Assembly: GCF_000689415.1 (NCBI RefSeq)
Contig: NZ_HG322950.1
Span: forward strand, 2,177,501-2,241,500
Reading direction: 5' to 3'
DNA length: 64,000 bases
Source of the DNA: Pseudomonas knackmussii B13
Lineage (GTDB): Bacteria > Pseudomonadota > Gammaproteobacteria > Pseudomonadales > Pseudomonadaceae
Position 1 is the stretch's first letter. Each line of letters opens with the position of its first letter. Both the position numbers and the translations under genes were made by a program. The notes beneath the pieces are model-generated. The model was not told the origin of the DNA and did no database searches. It was given only the letters and a program-made list of their open reading frames with translations. Of the stretch, positions 16,898-27,845 are shown piece after piece.

Positions 16898-17773
16898 ATG
16901 GCCAAGGTCGCATTCATCGGTCTGGGCGTCATGGGCTATCCCATGGCCGGGCATCTGCAGGCCAAGGGGCACGACGTCTGCGTTTACAACCGCACCCCAG
17001 CCCGCGCGCAGCGCTGGGTTGCCGAGCACGGCGGCAGCTCGGCGCCGACCCCGCGCGAAGCGGCGGCGGGCGCGGAGTTCGTGATGTGCTGCGTGGGCAA
17101 CGACGACGACCTGCGCAGCGTCACCCTGGGCGTCGACGGCGCCTTCGCCGGGATGAATCCCGGCAGCGTGTTCGTCGATCACACCACCGCTTCGGCACAG
17201 GTTGCCCGCGAGCTGGCGGTGCAGGCCGCCGAGCGCGAGCTGGGTTTCCTCGATGCGCCGGTGTCCGGCGGCCAGGCGGGCGCCGAGAACGGCGTACTGA
17301 CGGTGATGGTTGGTGGCGAGCAGGCTTTCTACGGCCGCGCCGAGCCAGTGATTGCCGCTTATGCGCGGATGGTTCGCCTGATGGGCCATAGCGGCGCCGG
17401 GCAGTTGACCAAGATGGTCAACCAGATCTGCATCGGTGGCCTGCTGCAAGGGTTGTCCGAGGCGCTGCATTTCGCCCAGTGCGCCGGGCTCGACGGGCAC
17501 GCCGCCATCGACGTCATCAGCAAGGGCGCGGCGCAGTCCTGGCAGATGGAGAACCGCCACCAGAGCATGCTGGAAGGGCGCTTCGACTTCGGCTTCGCAG
17601 TGGACTGGATGCGCAAGGACTTCGGCATCGTCCTCGACGAGGCGCGGCACAACGGAGCGCAATTGCCGGTGACGGCGCTGGTCGACCAGTTCTATGCCGA
17701 GGTGCAAGCCGCTGGCGGCGGACGCTGGGACACTTCCAGCCTGATCACCCGGCTCAAGCCGGCCAAGGGCTGA
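16898..17773 (+). CDS. beta-hydroxyacid dehydrogenase (3-hydroxyisobutyrate dehydrogenase family)
   Basis: 291 residues. The Rossmann motif is GLGVMGYPM at the N terminus, the substrate-binding signature DAPVSGGQAGAENG is central, and the catalytic lysine lies in GAGQLTKMVNQ. Relatives oxidise 3-hydroxyisobutyrate, L-serine or tartronate semialdehyde with NAD(P). The exact substrate cannot be read. It is not in a valine-degradation cluster, so a general hydroxyacid or serine dehydrogenase is as likely. The stop nearly touches the convergent DUF486 gene. Confidence 0.85.
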   Translation: MAKVAFIGLGVMGYPMAGHLQAKGHDVCVYNRTPARAQRWVAEHGGSSAPTPREAAAGAEFVMCCVGNDDDLRSVTLGVDGAFAGMNPGSVFVDHTTASAQVARELAVQAAERELGFLDAPVSGGQAGAENGVLTVMVGGEQAFYGRAEPVIAAYARMVRLMGHSGAGQLTKMVNQICIGGLLQGLSEALHFAQCAGLDGHAAIDVISKGAAQSWQMENRHQSMLEGRFDFGFAVDWMRKDFGIVLDEARHNGAQLPVTALVDQFYAEVQAAGGGRWDTSSLITRLKPAKG

Positions 17774-17774
17774 G

Positions 17775-18116
17775 TCAGGCGCGGAAGATGAAGTAGACCG
17801 CGCCCAGCATGCACAGGCCGGCCCACAGGTAGTCGAGCTTCAGCGGCTGCTGCAGGAAGTAGACGCTGAAGGGCACGAAGACCGCGAGGGTGATGACCTC
17901 CTGCATGATTTTCAGCTGGCCGACCGACAGCGCGGTGAAACCGATGCGGTTGGCCGGCACCTGCAGCAGGTACTCGAACAGGGCGATGCCCCAGCTGACC
18001 AGCGCGGCGATGATCCACGGCTTGGTGTTCAGGGTCTTAAGGTGGCCGTACCAGGCGAAGGTCATGAACAGGTTGGAGAACACCAGGAGGGTGGCGGTTT
18101 GGATCCAGACCGGCAT
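17775..18116 (-). CDS. DUF486 small membrane protein
   Basis: 113 residues with four hydrophobic segments, as in the DUF486 family, distantly like drug/metabolite transporter halves. The ATG at 18116 (MPVWIQTATLLVFSNLFM) gives the standard N terminus; the open frame continues upstream without a motif. Function unknown. It ends one base from the convergent dehydrogenase gene. Confidence 0.8.
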   Translation of the reverse strand: MPVWIQTATLLVFSNLFMTFAWYGHLKTLNTKPWIIAALVSWGIALFEYLLQVPANRIGFTALSVGQLKIMQEVITLAVFVPFSVYFLQQPLKLDYLWAGLCMLGAVYFIFRA

Positions 18117-18290
18117 GGCGCGCGTCTCGTCGCAGGGAAAGGGCGCCAGCCTATAGCGCGGCATCCGCGTCGCCAAGACCAGGCGACCGGCAGACCTTGG
18201 CGTCGGCCGGCGCCGGGATTATCCTCCGCGCCGCGCGCTGCCCCCGGCGGCGACGCGTCCTTTCCTCTCCGGTCCCGCGAGGCCAGTGCA

Positions 18291-18545
18291 ATGCAATGTC
18301 GAGCCGGTTGTGGCGCCTGCTGCGTGGCGCCGTCGATCTCCACGCCCATCCCCGGCATGCCCGATGGCAAGCCGGCCGGCGTGCGCTGCGTGCAGCTCGA
18401 CGAACGCAACTTCTGCCGGATCTTCGGCCAGCTGGAGCGCCCGGCCGTGTGCTCGGCCTTTGGCGCCGATCCCGAAGTCTGTGGCGACAGCGCCGAGGCG
18501 GCCGTGCGCATCCTCACCGAGTGGGAGCGCATCACCGCGGCGTGA
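18291..18545 (+). CDS. YkgJ-family cysteine cluster protein
   Basis: 84 residues. It opens MQCRAGCGACC and continues with Cys in GVRCVQL, FCRIFG, AVCSAF and EVCGD, the spacing of the YkgJ (CxxCxxxCC) family, presumed to bind zinc or an Fe-S cluster. The family is uncharacterised. The ATG at 18291 is the only one that starts directly at the cluster; the ribosome site is weak. The START-domain gene follows 134 bases downstream on the same strand. Confidence 0.8.
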   Translation: MQCRAGCGACCVAPSISTPIPGMPDGKPAGVRCVQLDERNFCRIFGQLERPAVCSAFGADPEVCGDSAEAAVRILTEWERITAA

Positions 18546-18679
18546 CTTGGAAGTCACGTTTGCTCGGTCCATACTGGCGCCCGTCCTGACTGCCGAACCG
18601 CTCAGGACCGCGGATTTGCGAAGGGTGCCGCCGCTGAGCGAGCCCCGGAAGACCAACAATAACCAGAGGAACAAAGACG

Positions 18680-19288
18680 ATGCGTGGCATCCTCCGTACG
18701 ACCCTGTTGAGCGCCGCCGTGATGAGCATCTGCGGCACCGCCCTGGCCGAGGACTGGCAGCTGGCCAAGGACGAGGACGGCGTCAAGGTCTACCTGAGCG
18801 CCGTTCCGGGCTCCAAGTACAAGGCCTACCGCGGCGTGGTGGACATCAAGGCCGACGTCGCCACCATCAACGCCCTGCAGGAAGACGTGAAGGGCTCCTG
18901 CAAGTGGATCCACGCCTGCGCCGACATGCGTCTGCTGAAGACCGAAGGCGGCGACACCTGGACCTACTCGAAGATCAGCATGCCGTGGCCGGTGACCGGT
19001 CGTGACGTGGTCATCCACGTGACCACCGAGAAGACCCCGGACGGCGGCATGATCCGCCACCTGAACGGCGAGCCGACCTTCACCCCGGAAGTCAGCGGCG
19101 AGATTCGCGTACCCAAGCTGGTCGGCGAGTGGAAGCTGGTGCCCAAGGGAGCGGGCGTGACCGAAGTGACCTACCAGGTGCAGACCGAGCCGGGCGGCAG
19201 CATCCCGTCCTGGCTGGCCAACAGCTTCGTGGTCGATGCCCCGATGAATACCCTGAAGGGCCTGCGCAGCGCCGCCGAAAAGCGCTGA
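18680..19288 (+). CDS. exported START-domain lipid-binding protein
   Basis: 202 residues with a signal peptide (cleavage near TALA-ED, residue 23). The remainder is a START-like fold (DEDGVKVYLSAVPGSKYKAYRG, SKISMPWPVTGRDVVI) predicted to hold a hydrophobic ligand in the periplasm. The start follows AACCAGAGG. A strong terminator lies just downstream, so it is a single-gene unit or the end of a unit with the YkgJ gene. The ligand is unknown. Confidence 0.85.
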   Translation: MRGILRTTLLSAAVMSICGTALAEDWQLAKDEDGVKVYLSAVPGSKYKAYRGVVDIKADVATINALQEDVKGSCKWIHACADMRLLKTEGGDTWTYSKISMPWPVTGRDVVIHVTTEKTPDGGMIRHLNGEPTFTPEVSGEIRVPKLVGEWKLVPKGAGVTEVTYQVQTEPGGSIPSWLANSFVVDAPMNTLKGLRSAAEKR

Positions 19289-19308
19289 TCGCACAGCCTG
19301 GATGCTAG

Positions 19309-19334
19309 AAGGCCGCCCTCGGGCGGCCTTTTTC
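19309..19334 (+). terminator. Rho-independent terminator after the START-domain gene
   Basis: AAGGCCGCCC-TC-GGGCGGCCTT followed by TTTC: a ten-base perfect stem with a T-run, 20 bases after the stop. Confidence 0.9.
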
Positions 19335-19341
19335 GTGGCGT

Positions 19342-20064
19342 TCAGCGGTAGTGCGCGAGGATGCGCTCGATGTCGCCCGACTGCTTCAGCGCCGCCAGGG
19401 CGTCGAGCAGGGCACGGGTCGGCACCTGCGGATCGTCGAGCACCATGCAGCTCAGGTCCGTCTGGTCGAGTTGCGCCACCGGATGCAGCTGCTGCTTCTC
19501 GGGCAATGCCCGATTGAACCAATGCAGGGCCAGCTCGCTGCTCACGGCGTACCGATAGCGTCCGATCTCCAGTTTCTTCAGCACCAGCTCCTGGGTGCGT
19601 GCGTCGTCGCGGCGGATCTGGCCGCTGTCGAGCAGTGGCTGCAAGGGCGGATAGCGATAGCCGAGCACGGTGCCTATGGTCTGCCGTGACAATCCACCCA
19701 GGTCGGTCGCCTGGTCGTCGCGGGAGACCAGCAGGTCGCGCTGGGTCAGCAGCGGCACGCTCCAGCGGTAATCGGGGAAGGGCTGTTCGAGCCAGGTCGG
19801 GCTGATGTAGCAGCGCACGTCGATGTCGTGGCTTTCCAGCGCCTGGGCGACGCGGGCGCGGGGCAGGAGGCGATAGTCGGCCTGGATGCCGGCTTTCTTC
19901 GTCAAGGCGTCGAACAGGTCGAAGAGAATACCGCCGGTCAGCCGTCCTTCGTCTATCTGCGCCAGCGGCATCGCCCAGCCTTCGATCACCGAGAAGCGCA
20001 CGGGGCGGTCTCCGGCGAATGCCAGCGGGACGAATAGCAGAAGGAGAACGGCCAGCGTGCGCAT
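19342..20064 (-). CDS. orphan periplasmic solute-binding protein (family 3)
   Basis: 240 residues from the ATG at 20064, with CCGGAG upstream. A signal peptide (LAVLLLLFVPLAFA-GD) precedes a family-3 binding fold (GGILFDLFDALTKKAGIQADY, IGTVLGYRYPPL). No permease or ATPase gene is adjacent, so it may be an orphan or a sensor-like periplasmic protein. Family 3 usually binds amino acids or small polar ligands. It is convergent with the START-domain gene. Confidence 0.82.
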   Translation of the reverse strand: MRTLAVLLLLFVPLAFAGDRPVRFSVIEGWAMPLAQIDEGRLTGGILFDLFDALTKKAGIQADYRLLPRARVAQALESHDIDVRCYISPTWLEQPFPDYRWSVPLLTQRDLLVSRDDQATDLGGLSRQTIGTVLGYRYPPLQPLLDSGQIRRDDARTQELVLKKLEIGRYRYAVSSELALHWFNRALPEKQQLHPVAQLDQTDLSCMVLDDPQVPTRALLDALAALKQSGDIERILAHYR

Positions 20065-20227
20065 TCGAACTCCGGGGACGACGGAAGGCGACACAATGCC
20101 TGCTTGGCATGGCCCTTGCCAAGCTTTGAACCGGGGATGCGGACGACTCCGTCCGCTGCCAGTGCACTTTGCCCTCCTATTCGGCTAGCATTAGCCCACT
20201 TCCGCCTACCAGCCGCGATGGATTTCA

Positions 20228-22357
<2,130 letters not shown>

Positions 22358-22393
22358 GGCCGCGCCCAACCCTGAACGATCGAGGTGAGCAAA

Positions 22394-22720
22394 ATGATGA
22401 AAGGTGGCATGGCCGGCCTGATGAAGCAGGCGCAGCAGATGCAGGAAAAGATGCAGAAGATGCAGGAAGAGCTGGCCAACGCGGAAGTCACCGGCCAGTC
22501 CGGCGCCGGCCTGGTCAGCGTGGTCATGACCGGTCGCCATGACGTCAAGCGCGTCAGCCTGGACGACAGCCTGATGCAGGAAGACAAGGAAATCCTCGAA
22601 GACCTGATCGCCGCCGCAGTGAACGATGCCGTGCGCAAGATCGAGCAGAACAGCCAGGAAAAAATGTCCGGCATGACCGCCGGCATGCAACTCCCGCCCG
22701 GCTTCAAGATGCCCTTCTAA
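22394..22720 (+). CDS. ybaB: YbaB/EbfC nucleoid-associated protein
   Basis: 108 residues from the ATG at 22394 (MMKGGMAGLM), preceded by GAGGTGAG. A coiled-coil-forming Gln/Met/Lys-rich N terminus is followed by the conserved VTGQSGAGLVSVVMTG. The family binds DNA as a dimer; its gene sits between dnaX and recR across many bacteria, as here. It begins 36 bases after dnaX. Confidence 0.95.
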   Translation: MMKGGMAGLMKQAQQMQEKMQKMQEELANAEVTGQSGAGLVSVVMTGRHDVKRVSLDDSLMQEDKEILEDLIAAAVNDAVRKIEQNSQEKMSGMTAGMQLPPGFKMPF

Positions 22721-22882
22721 GGTGAAGGTGCCGCCCAGCCGGCACCCATGACTGCGTTGCGAGCGATGCCGGACATGCTCATTTACTGAAGTAAACTCCG
22801 CTGTCCGCCACCGCTCGCGCCTTGTCCTGCGTACCCTCTGGTCGCCCCAGAACTCCTCCCGTATTTCTTCCCGGTAGACCCC

Positions 22883-23482
22883 ATGAGCTTCAGCCCGCTG
22901 ATCCGCCAACTGATCGACGCCCTGCGCATCCTGCCCGGAGTGGGACAGAAGAGCGCCCAGCGCATGGCGCTGCAGCTGCTCGAGCGCGATCGCAGCGGCG
23001 GGTTGCGCCTGGCCCAGGCGCTGACCCAGGCGATGGAAGGGGTAGGGCACTGCAAGCAGTGCCGCACGCTGTCCGAGGATGATCTTTGCCCGCAGTGCGC
23101 CGACCCGCGCCGCGACGATTCGCTGCTGTGCGTCGTCGAGGGCCCGCTGGATGTGTTCGCCGTCGAGCAGACCGGCTATCGCGGCCGCTTCTTCGTGCTC
23201 AAGGGGCACCTGTCGCCGCTGGACGGGCTGGGCCCGGAAGCCATTGGCATTCCGGAGCTGGAAGCGCGGATCAAGGCCGGCAGTTTCAGCGAGATCATCC
23301 TGGCGACCAACCCCACGGTAGAGGGCGAGGCCACCGCGCACTACATCGCCCAATTGATGGCGGGCAGCGGCCTGGTACTCAGCCGCATCGCCCATGGCGT
23401 CCCGCTGGGCGGCGAATTGGAACTGGTCGACGGCGGCACCCTGGCCCACGCCCTGGCTGGCCGTCGGCCAATCGGCAGCTAA
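22883..23482 (+). CDS. recR: recombination mediator RecR
   Basis: 199 residues, the family length. A helix-hairpin-helix region (LPGVGQKSAQRMA), a zinc finger (CKQCRTLSEDDLCPQC) and a Toprim domain (VVEGPLDVFAVE) occur in the usual order. It works with RecF and RecO to load RecA at gaps. The 162-base gap after ybaB and the weak ribosome site suggest a possible own promoter. Its last four bases overlap the stop of the convergent GNAT gene. Confidence 0.96.
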   Translation: MSFSPLIRQLIDALRILPGVGQKSAQRMALQLLERDRSGGLRLAQALTQAMEGVGHCKQCRTLSEDDLCPQCADPRRDDSLLCVVEGPLDVFAVEQTGYRGRFFVLKGHLSPLDGLGPEAIGIPELEARIKAGSFSEIILATNPTVEGEATAHYIAQLMAGSGLVLSRIAHGVPLGGELELVDGGTLAHALAGRRPIGS

Positions 23483-23952
23483 TCCCCCGCCAGGCGTTGC
23501 AGCGCCTGCGCGCCCATTTCGTAGGCCACCCATTTCACTTCGCGCCGGCCGCCCAGGCGGGCATAGAAGCGCTCGGCCGCGTCATTGCCGGCCAGCACGT
23601 CCCACAGCAGTCGCCCGGCGTTCTGCGCTTGCGCCCACTGCGCCACGCGTTGCATCAGCCGCTTGCCGACGCCGCTGCCGCGTTGCGCCTCGACCACGTA
23701 GAGCTCCTTCAGCCGTACGCTGGGGCGCAAGTCGTAGGTGAACGCAATGCTTTGTGCGACGGCGTAGCCGCAGAGCGAGCCTGACTCGGCGACGAAGACC
23801 TGGCATTGCGCCGACGGCCCGAACGCGCGGTCGAGCAGGGCCTGGGCGTCAACCGCGAAGTCGTCGAGATAGCCTTCGAACGCCGCCAGCGCGCGCATCA
23901 GTTCGAGCACGGCGGGAACGTCCTCCGGCTGCGCCGGGCGTACCGTCAGCAT
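23479..23952 (-). CDS. GNAT-family N-acetyltransferase
   Basis: 157 residues. The acetyl-CoA-binding motif is seen as LYVVEAQRGSGVGKRLM, with the C-terminal NDAAERFYARLGGRR. The substrate is unknown; the closest general resemblance is to small-molecule acetyltransferases of the SAT type. It starts seven bases inside the end of the rhodanese gene, so the two are likely translated together, and it overlaps recR tail to tail. Confidence 0.85.
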   Translation of the reverse strand: MLTVRPAQPEDVPAVLELMRALAAFEGYLDDFAVDAQALLDRAFGPSAQCQVFVAESGSLCGYAVAQSIAFTYDLRPSVRLKELYVVEAQRGSGVGKRLMQRVAQWAQAQNAGRLLWDVLAGNDAAERFYARLGGRREVKWVAYEMGAQALQRLAGD

Positions 23953-24389
23953 GCGCAGGAGATCCCTTCGCCAGCACCGCGCGACAGTTGTGCATCACCG
24001 CTCACCAAGGCCAGGCCTTCGTCCAGCCAGCCGGTCACGCCACCGATCATCTCCTTCACCGGCAGGCCCAGCGCAGCGATCTTCGCGGCGGCGCGGTGCA
24101 CGCCATTGCAGTGCGGCCCTGCGCAGTAGACGACGAACAGCGTACCCGGCGGAAACTGAGCCATGTGCCGAGCGTCGATTTCCCGGGTTGGCAGGTTCAG
24201 CGCGCCGGGTACATGCCCGTGGGCGAAGGCTGCAGGGCTGCGCACATCGAGCAGGACGAAGTCCTGTTCGCCGTTCTGCTGCGCGTTGTTCACGTCCGAG
24301 CAATCGGTCTCGAAGGCCAGGCGACGGCTGAAATGGGCGAGGGCGTCGGCGGGATGGGCGGCGGGGAACTGGCTGACGAGGCTGGGCAT
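23946..24389 (-). CDS. rhodanese-domain protein
   Basis: 147 residues with one rhodanese domain. DVRSPAAFAHGHVPGALNLP is the CH2A-type motif, and the active-site loop VVYCAGPHCNG carries the expected catalytic Cys. It may carry sulfur or detoxify thio-compounds in the cytoplasm. It is divergent from ftrA across 93 bases, a pairing I recall from other proteobacteria, so FtrA probably controls it. Confidence 0.87.
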   Translation of the reverse strand: MPSLVSQFPAAHPADALAHFSRRLAFETDCSDVNNAQQNGEQDFVLLDVRSPAAFAHGHVPGALNLPTREIDARHMAQFPPGTLFVVYCAGPHCNGVHRAAAKIAALGLPVKEMIGGVTGWLDEGLALVSGDAQLSRGAGEGISCAC

Positions 24390-24482
24390 GGCAAGGCTCC
24401 TGTTGAAGATGACGCCACTGTATTCGGCCGCCGAAGCCGGCTACAGTGGCGCTCAAGACAGTGATCGGAAGTTTTCCGCCAA

Positions 24483-25451
24483 ATGCAGCGTGATCCCCTG
24501 GATGTAGCCGTCCTGGCCTACGACGGCCTGTGCACCTTCGAATTCGGTATCGCCGTGGAGATATTCGGTCTGCCGCGCCCGGAGTTCGAGTTTCCCTGGT
24601 ATCGCCAGCGCATCGTCGCCGTGGACCAGGGGCCGATGCGCGCCCTGGGCGGCATCCAGGTGCTTGCCGACGGCGGGCTCGATTCGCTGGAAAGTGCCGG
24701 CACCGTTATCGTGCCGGGCTGGCGGGATCGCGCCGAGCCGCCGCCTCCCGCGCTGGTCGCTGCGTTGCAGCGTGCCCATGCGCAGGGCGCGCGGCTGCTT
24801 TCGATCTGCTCGGGGGTGTTCGTGCTGGCGGCGACCGGCCTGCTCGACGGGCGTCGGGCGACGACCCACTGGCGCTATGCCGAAGAGCTCGGGCGGCGTT
24901 TTCCCGCGATCGAGGTGGATGCGCAGGTGCTGTATGTCGATGCAGGGCAGGTCATCACCTCCGCCGGCAGCGCAGCCGGAATCGACGCCTGCCTGCATCT
25001 GGTCGCGCGGGACTTCGGTGCGCAGATCGCCAACACCGTGGCGCGGCGGCTGGTGATGTCGCCGCAACGTGGCGGCGGGCAGGCGCAATTCATTCCCGCG
25101 CCGGTAGCCAGCGCGCCGCGCCATGACCTCTCGGGCTTGCTCGACTGGACCCGCCAGCGCCTCGACCAACCGCTCACCGTCGCGCAGATGGCGGAACGCG
25201 TGGCGATGAGCGAGCGCACCTTCCTGCGCCGTTTCAGCGATGCCACCGGCATGACGCCCAAGGCCTGGCTGCAGCACGAGCGCATGGCTCGGGCCCGCGA
25301 GCTGCTGGAGGGCACTGCCGAGAGTATCGAGCGGATTGCCGAGCGCTGTGGCTTCGGCACCGTGGAGAGCTTTCGCAATGCCTTTCGCGCAAGTGCGGGG
25401 CTTGCGCCTTCGCTGTACCGGGAGCGTTTCGGGGCGGCGCATCTGTCCTAG
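24483..25451 (+). CDS. ftrA: GlxA/FtrA-type AraC-family regulator
   Basis: 322 residues. The N-terminal DJ-1/PfpI-like domain (VAVLAYDGLCTFEFGIAVEIFG region, SICSGVFVLA elbow) is typical of GlxA-type regulators. The C-terminal domain holds AraC helix-turn-helix motifs (VAQMAERVAMSERTFLRRF, IAERCGFGTVESFRNAF). It is divergent from the rhodanese-GNAT pair. The inducer is unknown. The name FtrA rests on overall similarity and the rhodanese neighbour. Confidence 0.85.
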   Translation: MQRDPLDVAVLAYDGLCTFEFGIAVEIFGLPRPEFEFPWYRQRIVAVDQGPMRALGGIQVLADGGLDSLESAGTVIVPGWRDRAEPPPPALVAALQRAHAQGARLLSICSGVFVLAATGLLDGRRATTHWRYAEELGRRFPAIEVDAQVLYVDAGQVITSAGSAAGIDACLHLVARDFGAQIANTVARRLVMSPQRGGGQAQFIPAPVASAPRHDLSGLLDWTRQRLDQPLTVAQMAERVAMSERTFLRRFSDATGMTPKAWLQHERMARARELLEGTAESIERIAERCGFGTVESFRNAFRASAGLAPSLYRERFGAAHLS

Positions 25452-25525
25452 CCGATGGCGGGTGCCTCGCCTTGCAAACCAAGCAAGCGCTAGGTAAGTT
25501 CAGGCAATCCGCCTGGAGGTCTGCC

Positions 25526-26674
25526 ATGTCCGCATTCACCGAATACTTCGACGACAGCCACCGCCTGGTCCGCGACACGGTGCGGCGCTTCGTCGAGCGC
25601 GAGATCCTGCCGCACATCGCCGACTGGGAAGAAGCCGAGGAATTCCCCCGCGAGCTGTACCGCAAGGCCGGTGAGGCCGGCATCCTCGGCATCGGTTACC
25701 CGGAAGCCCTGGGCGGCAGCCACGAAGGCGACCTGTTCGCCAAGCTCGCTGCCAGCGAGGAGCTGATGCGCAGCGGCTCCGGCGGCCTGGTGGCGGGCCT
25801 CGGCTCCCTGGATATCGGCCTGCCGCCGCTGCTCAAGTGGGGCCGCGCCGAGCTGCGCGAGCGCATCGTCCCGCAGGTGCTGGCTGGCGAGAAGATCATT
25901 GCCCTCGCCGTAACCGAGCCTTCCGGCGGTTCCGATGTGGCCAACCTGAAGACCCGTGCCGTGCGCGACGGCGACTTCTACCGCGTGACCGGCAGCAAGA
26001 CCTTCATCACCAGCGGCGAGCGTGCCGACTACTACACGGTGGCGGTGCGCACCGGCGGCGAGGGTTACGGTGGCGTCAGCCTGTTGCTGGTGGAGAAGGG
26101 GACGCCCGGTTTCAGCGTCGGCCGCAAGCTGAAGAAGATGGGCTGGTGGGCCTCGGACACCGCCGAGCTGTTCTTCGACGACTGCAAGGTGCCGGCGGAA
26201 AACCTGATCGGCATGGAGAACATTGGCTTCGCCTGCATCATGGCGAACTTCCAGAGCGAGCGTCTGGCGCTGGCCACCATGGCCAACATGACCGCGCAGA
26301 TGGCGCTGGAAGAAGCGCTGAAATGGAGCGCCGAGCGGGAGGCCTTCGGCAAGCCGATCGGCAAGTTCCAGGTGCTCAAGCACCGCCTGGCGGAGATGGC
26401 GACCCAGGTCGAGGTATCGCGCGAGTTCACCTATCGCCAGGCCGCGAAGATGGCGGTCGGCAAGAGCGTGATCAAGGAAATCTCGATGGCCAAGAACTTC
26501 GCCACCGACGTTGCCGACCGCGTGGTCTACGACGCCGTGCAGCTGCTCGGCGGCATGGGCTACATGCGCGAGAGCCTGGTCGAGCGGCTGTATCGCGACA
26601 ATCGCATCCTCTCCATTGGCGGCGGCACCCGCGAGATCATGAACGAGATCATCGCCAAGCAGATGGGGCTGTAG
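25526..26674 (+). CDS. acyl-CoA dehydrogenase
   Basis: 382 residues from the ATG at 25526 with CTGGAGG upstream. It has the family motifs IALAVTEPSGGSDVANLKT (FAD and substrate contact), the FITSGERADYYTVAVRT stretch and the C-terminal QLLGGMGYMRESLVERLYRD. A catalytic Glu is expected in the C-terminal domain. It oxidises an acyl-CoA at the alpha-beta bond and passes electrons to ETF. The chain specificity cannot be read. It stands alone, with repeats on its 3' side. Confidence 0.9.
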   Translation: MSAFTEYFDDSHRLVRDTVRRFVEREILPHIADWEEAEEFPRELYRKAGEAGILGIGYPEALGGSHEGDLFAKLAASEELMRSGSGGLVAGLGSLDIGLPPLLKWGRAELRERIVPQVLAGEKIIALAVTEPSGGSDVANLKTRAVRDGDFYRVTGSKTFITSGERADYYTVAVRTGGEGYGGVSLLLVEKGTPGFSVGRKLKKMGWWASDTAELFFDDCKVPAENLIGMENIGFACIMANFQSERLALATMANMTAQMALEEALKWSAEREAFGKPIGKFQVLKHRLAEMATQVEVSREFTYRQAAKMAVGKSVIKEISMAKNFATDVADRVVYDAVQLLGGMGYMRESLVERLYRDNRILSIGGGTREIMNEIIAKQMGL

Positions 26675-26751
26675 TTCGACAACGCTTGCGCGTTGCCTGG
26701 GTGCGTAGGATCGGATTTATCCGGGAACCGCACGGCACGAATGCCGACCTT

Positions 26752-26836
26752 GTAGGGCGAATAACCCCGAAGGGGTTATCCGCCGTTTTCGTGCCTGGCT
26801 GCGGCGCATAACCGCGAACGCGGTTATGCGCCCTAC
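26752..26836. repeat. double palindrome (GTAGGGCGAATAACC family)
   Basis: A composite repeat starting GTAGGGCG and ending CGCCCTAC, with two inner hairpins (ATAACCCC/GGGGTTAT and GCATAACCGCG/CGCGGTTATGC). A REP-like half (26849-26880, ending CCGCGCCTAC) follows. The inner unit resembles 4907-4929 and 11027-11055. Confidence 0.65.
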
Positions 26837-26876
26837 GGATCGATCGGCGCGGGGATTTTCGCGGATGAATCCGCGC

Positions 26877-27845
26877 CTACAGGTGTGCGTGGCCCGCCTG
26901 GTTGCGTCGCCAGGCGGCCGGCGGGCAGCCGTATTCGCGGCGGAAGGCGCGGCTGAAGGCCGTGTCGGTCTGGTAGCCGACGTCTTCCGCTATCCGTGCC
27001 AGCGGGGCGTTGCTGCCGCGTAGCAGGTTGGCGGCGAGGAGCATTCGCCACTGCGTCAGGTACTGCATCGGTGAGTTGCCGACCAATTGCTGGAAACGTT
27101 CGGCCAGCACCGAGCGCGAGGTGCCGGCGCAGCGCGCCAGTTCTTCCAGCGTCCAGCAGCGCGCCGGTTCCTTGTGCAGTGCGCCGAGGGCGGCGCCGAC
27201 GATGCGGTCGTGCAGGCCGGCGAGCCAGCCGCTGCGGCCTTCGCCTTGTTCCTCCATATAGAGGCGCAACACTTCGATGAACAGCACTTCGGCCAGCTTG
27301 GCCAGGACGCCGGCGCCGCCCGGGCGCGGCGAGCGAGCCTCGGCCAGGGCGTAGCGCACCGAGCTTTCCAGCCAGGCGCCGGCGGCGGAGCCACGCACGT
27401 TCACTTTTACCAGTGGCGGCAATCCCGCCAGCAGCAGGCGTGCGAGGCGCGTGTCGCAGGCCAGGTAGCCGCAGACCAGCTTGGTGCTGGCGCCTCCGCC
27501 GCCATAGGCCAGTTGCCGTGGGCGGCGCGACAGCACGGTGTGCAGCGGTGCGCCGCTGGCCGGCGGCAGGCCCGGTTGCGAGGTCATGCGGTGGGCGTCG
27601 CCCTGGGGGAAGAGCACGGCATCGCCGGCGACCAGGTGCGTTGGCGGCCCCTGGCCCATTTCGACGAAGCATTCGCCTTCGGTGATCAGGTGGAAAATCA
27701 CCACTTGCTCGGCACCTGGCTCCAGTAGCTGCACCACCGAGTCGGCGCGCGGCGACTGGTAGCACCAGGGCGCGGTGAAGCGTGCATTGATGAAGATGGC
27801 GCCGACCAGGCGCACCACCCGCAGGGTTTCCGAGAGCGCGTCCAT
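26877..27845 (-). CDS. AraC-family regulator with cupin_6 sensor domain
   Basis: 322 residues. The N-terminal half is a cupin-like sensor (FHLITEGECFVEMGQGPP, LVAGDAVLFPQGDAH) and the C-terminal half AraC helix-turn-helix motifs (LEELARCAGTSRSVLAERF, IAEDVGYQTDTAFSRAF). Its start codon overlaps the osmC-like stop by one base (TGATG), so it is co-translated with that gene. The target is likely its own operon or a nearby gene; the ligand is unknown. Confidence 0.85.
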   Translation of the reverse strand: MDALSETLRVVRLVGAIFINARFTAPWCYQSPRADSVVQLLEPGAEQVVIFHLITEGECFVEMGQGPPTHLVAGDAVLFPQGDAHRMTSQPGLPPASGAPLHTVLSRRPRQLAYGGGGASTKLVCGYLACDTRLARLLLAGLPPLVKVNVRGSAAGAWLESSVRYALAEARSPRPGGAGVLAKLAEVLFIEVLRLYMEEQGEGRSGWLAGLHDRIVGAALGALHKEPARCWTLEELARCAGTSRSVLAERFQQLVGNSPMQYLTQWRMLLAANLLRGSNAPLARIAEDVGYQTDTAFSRAFRREYGCPPAAWRRNQAGHAHL

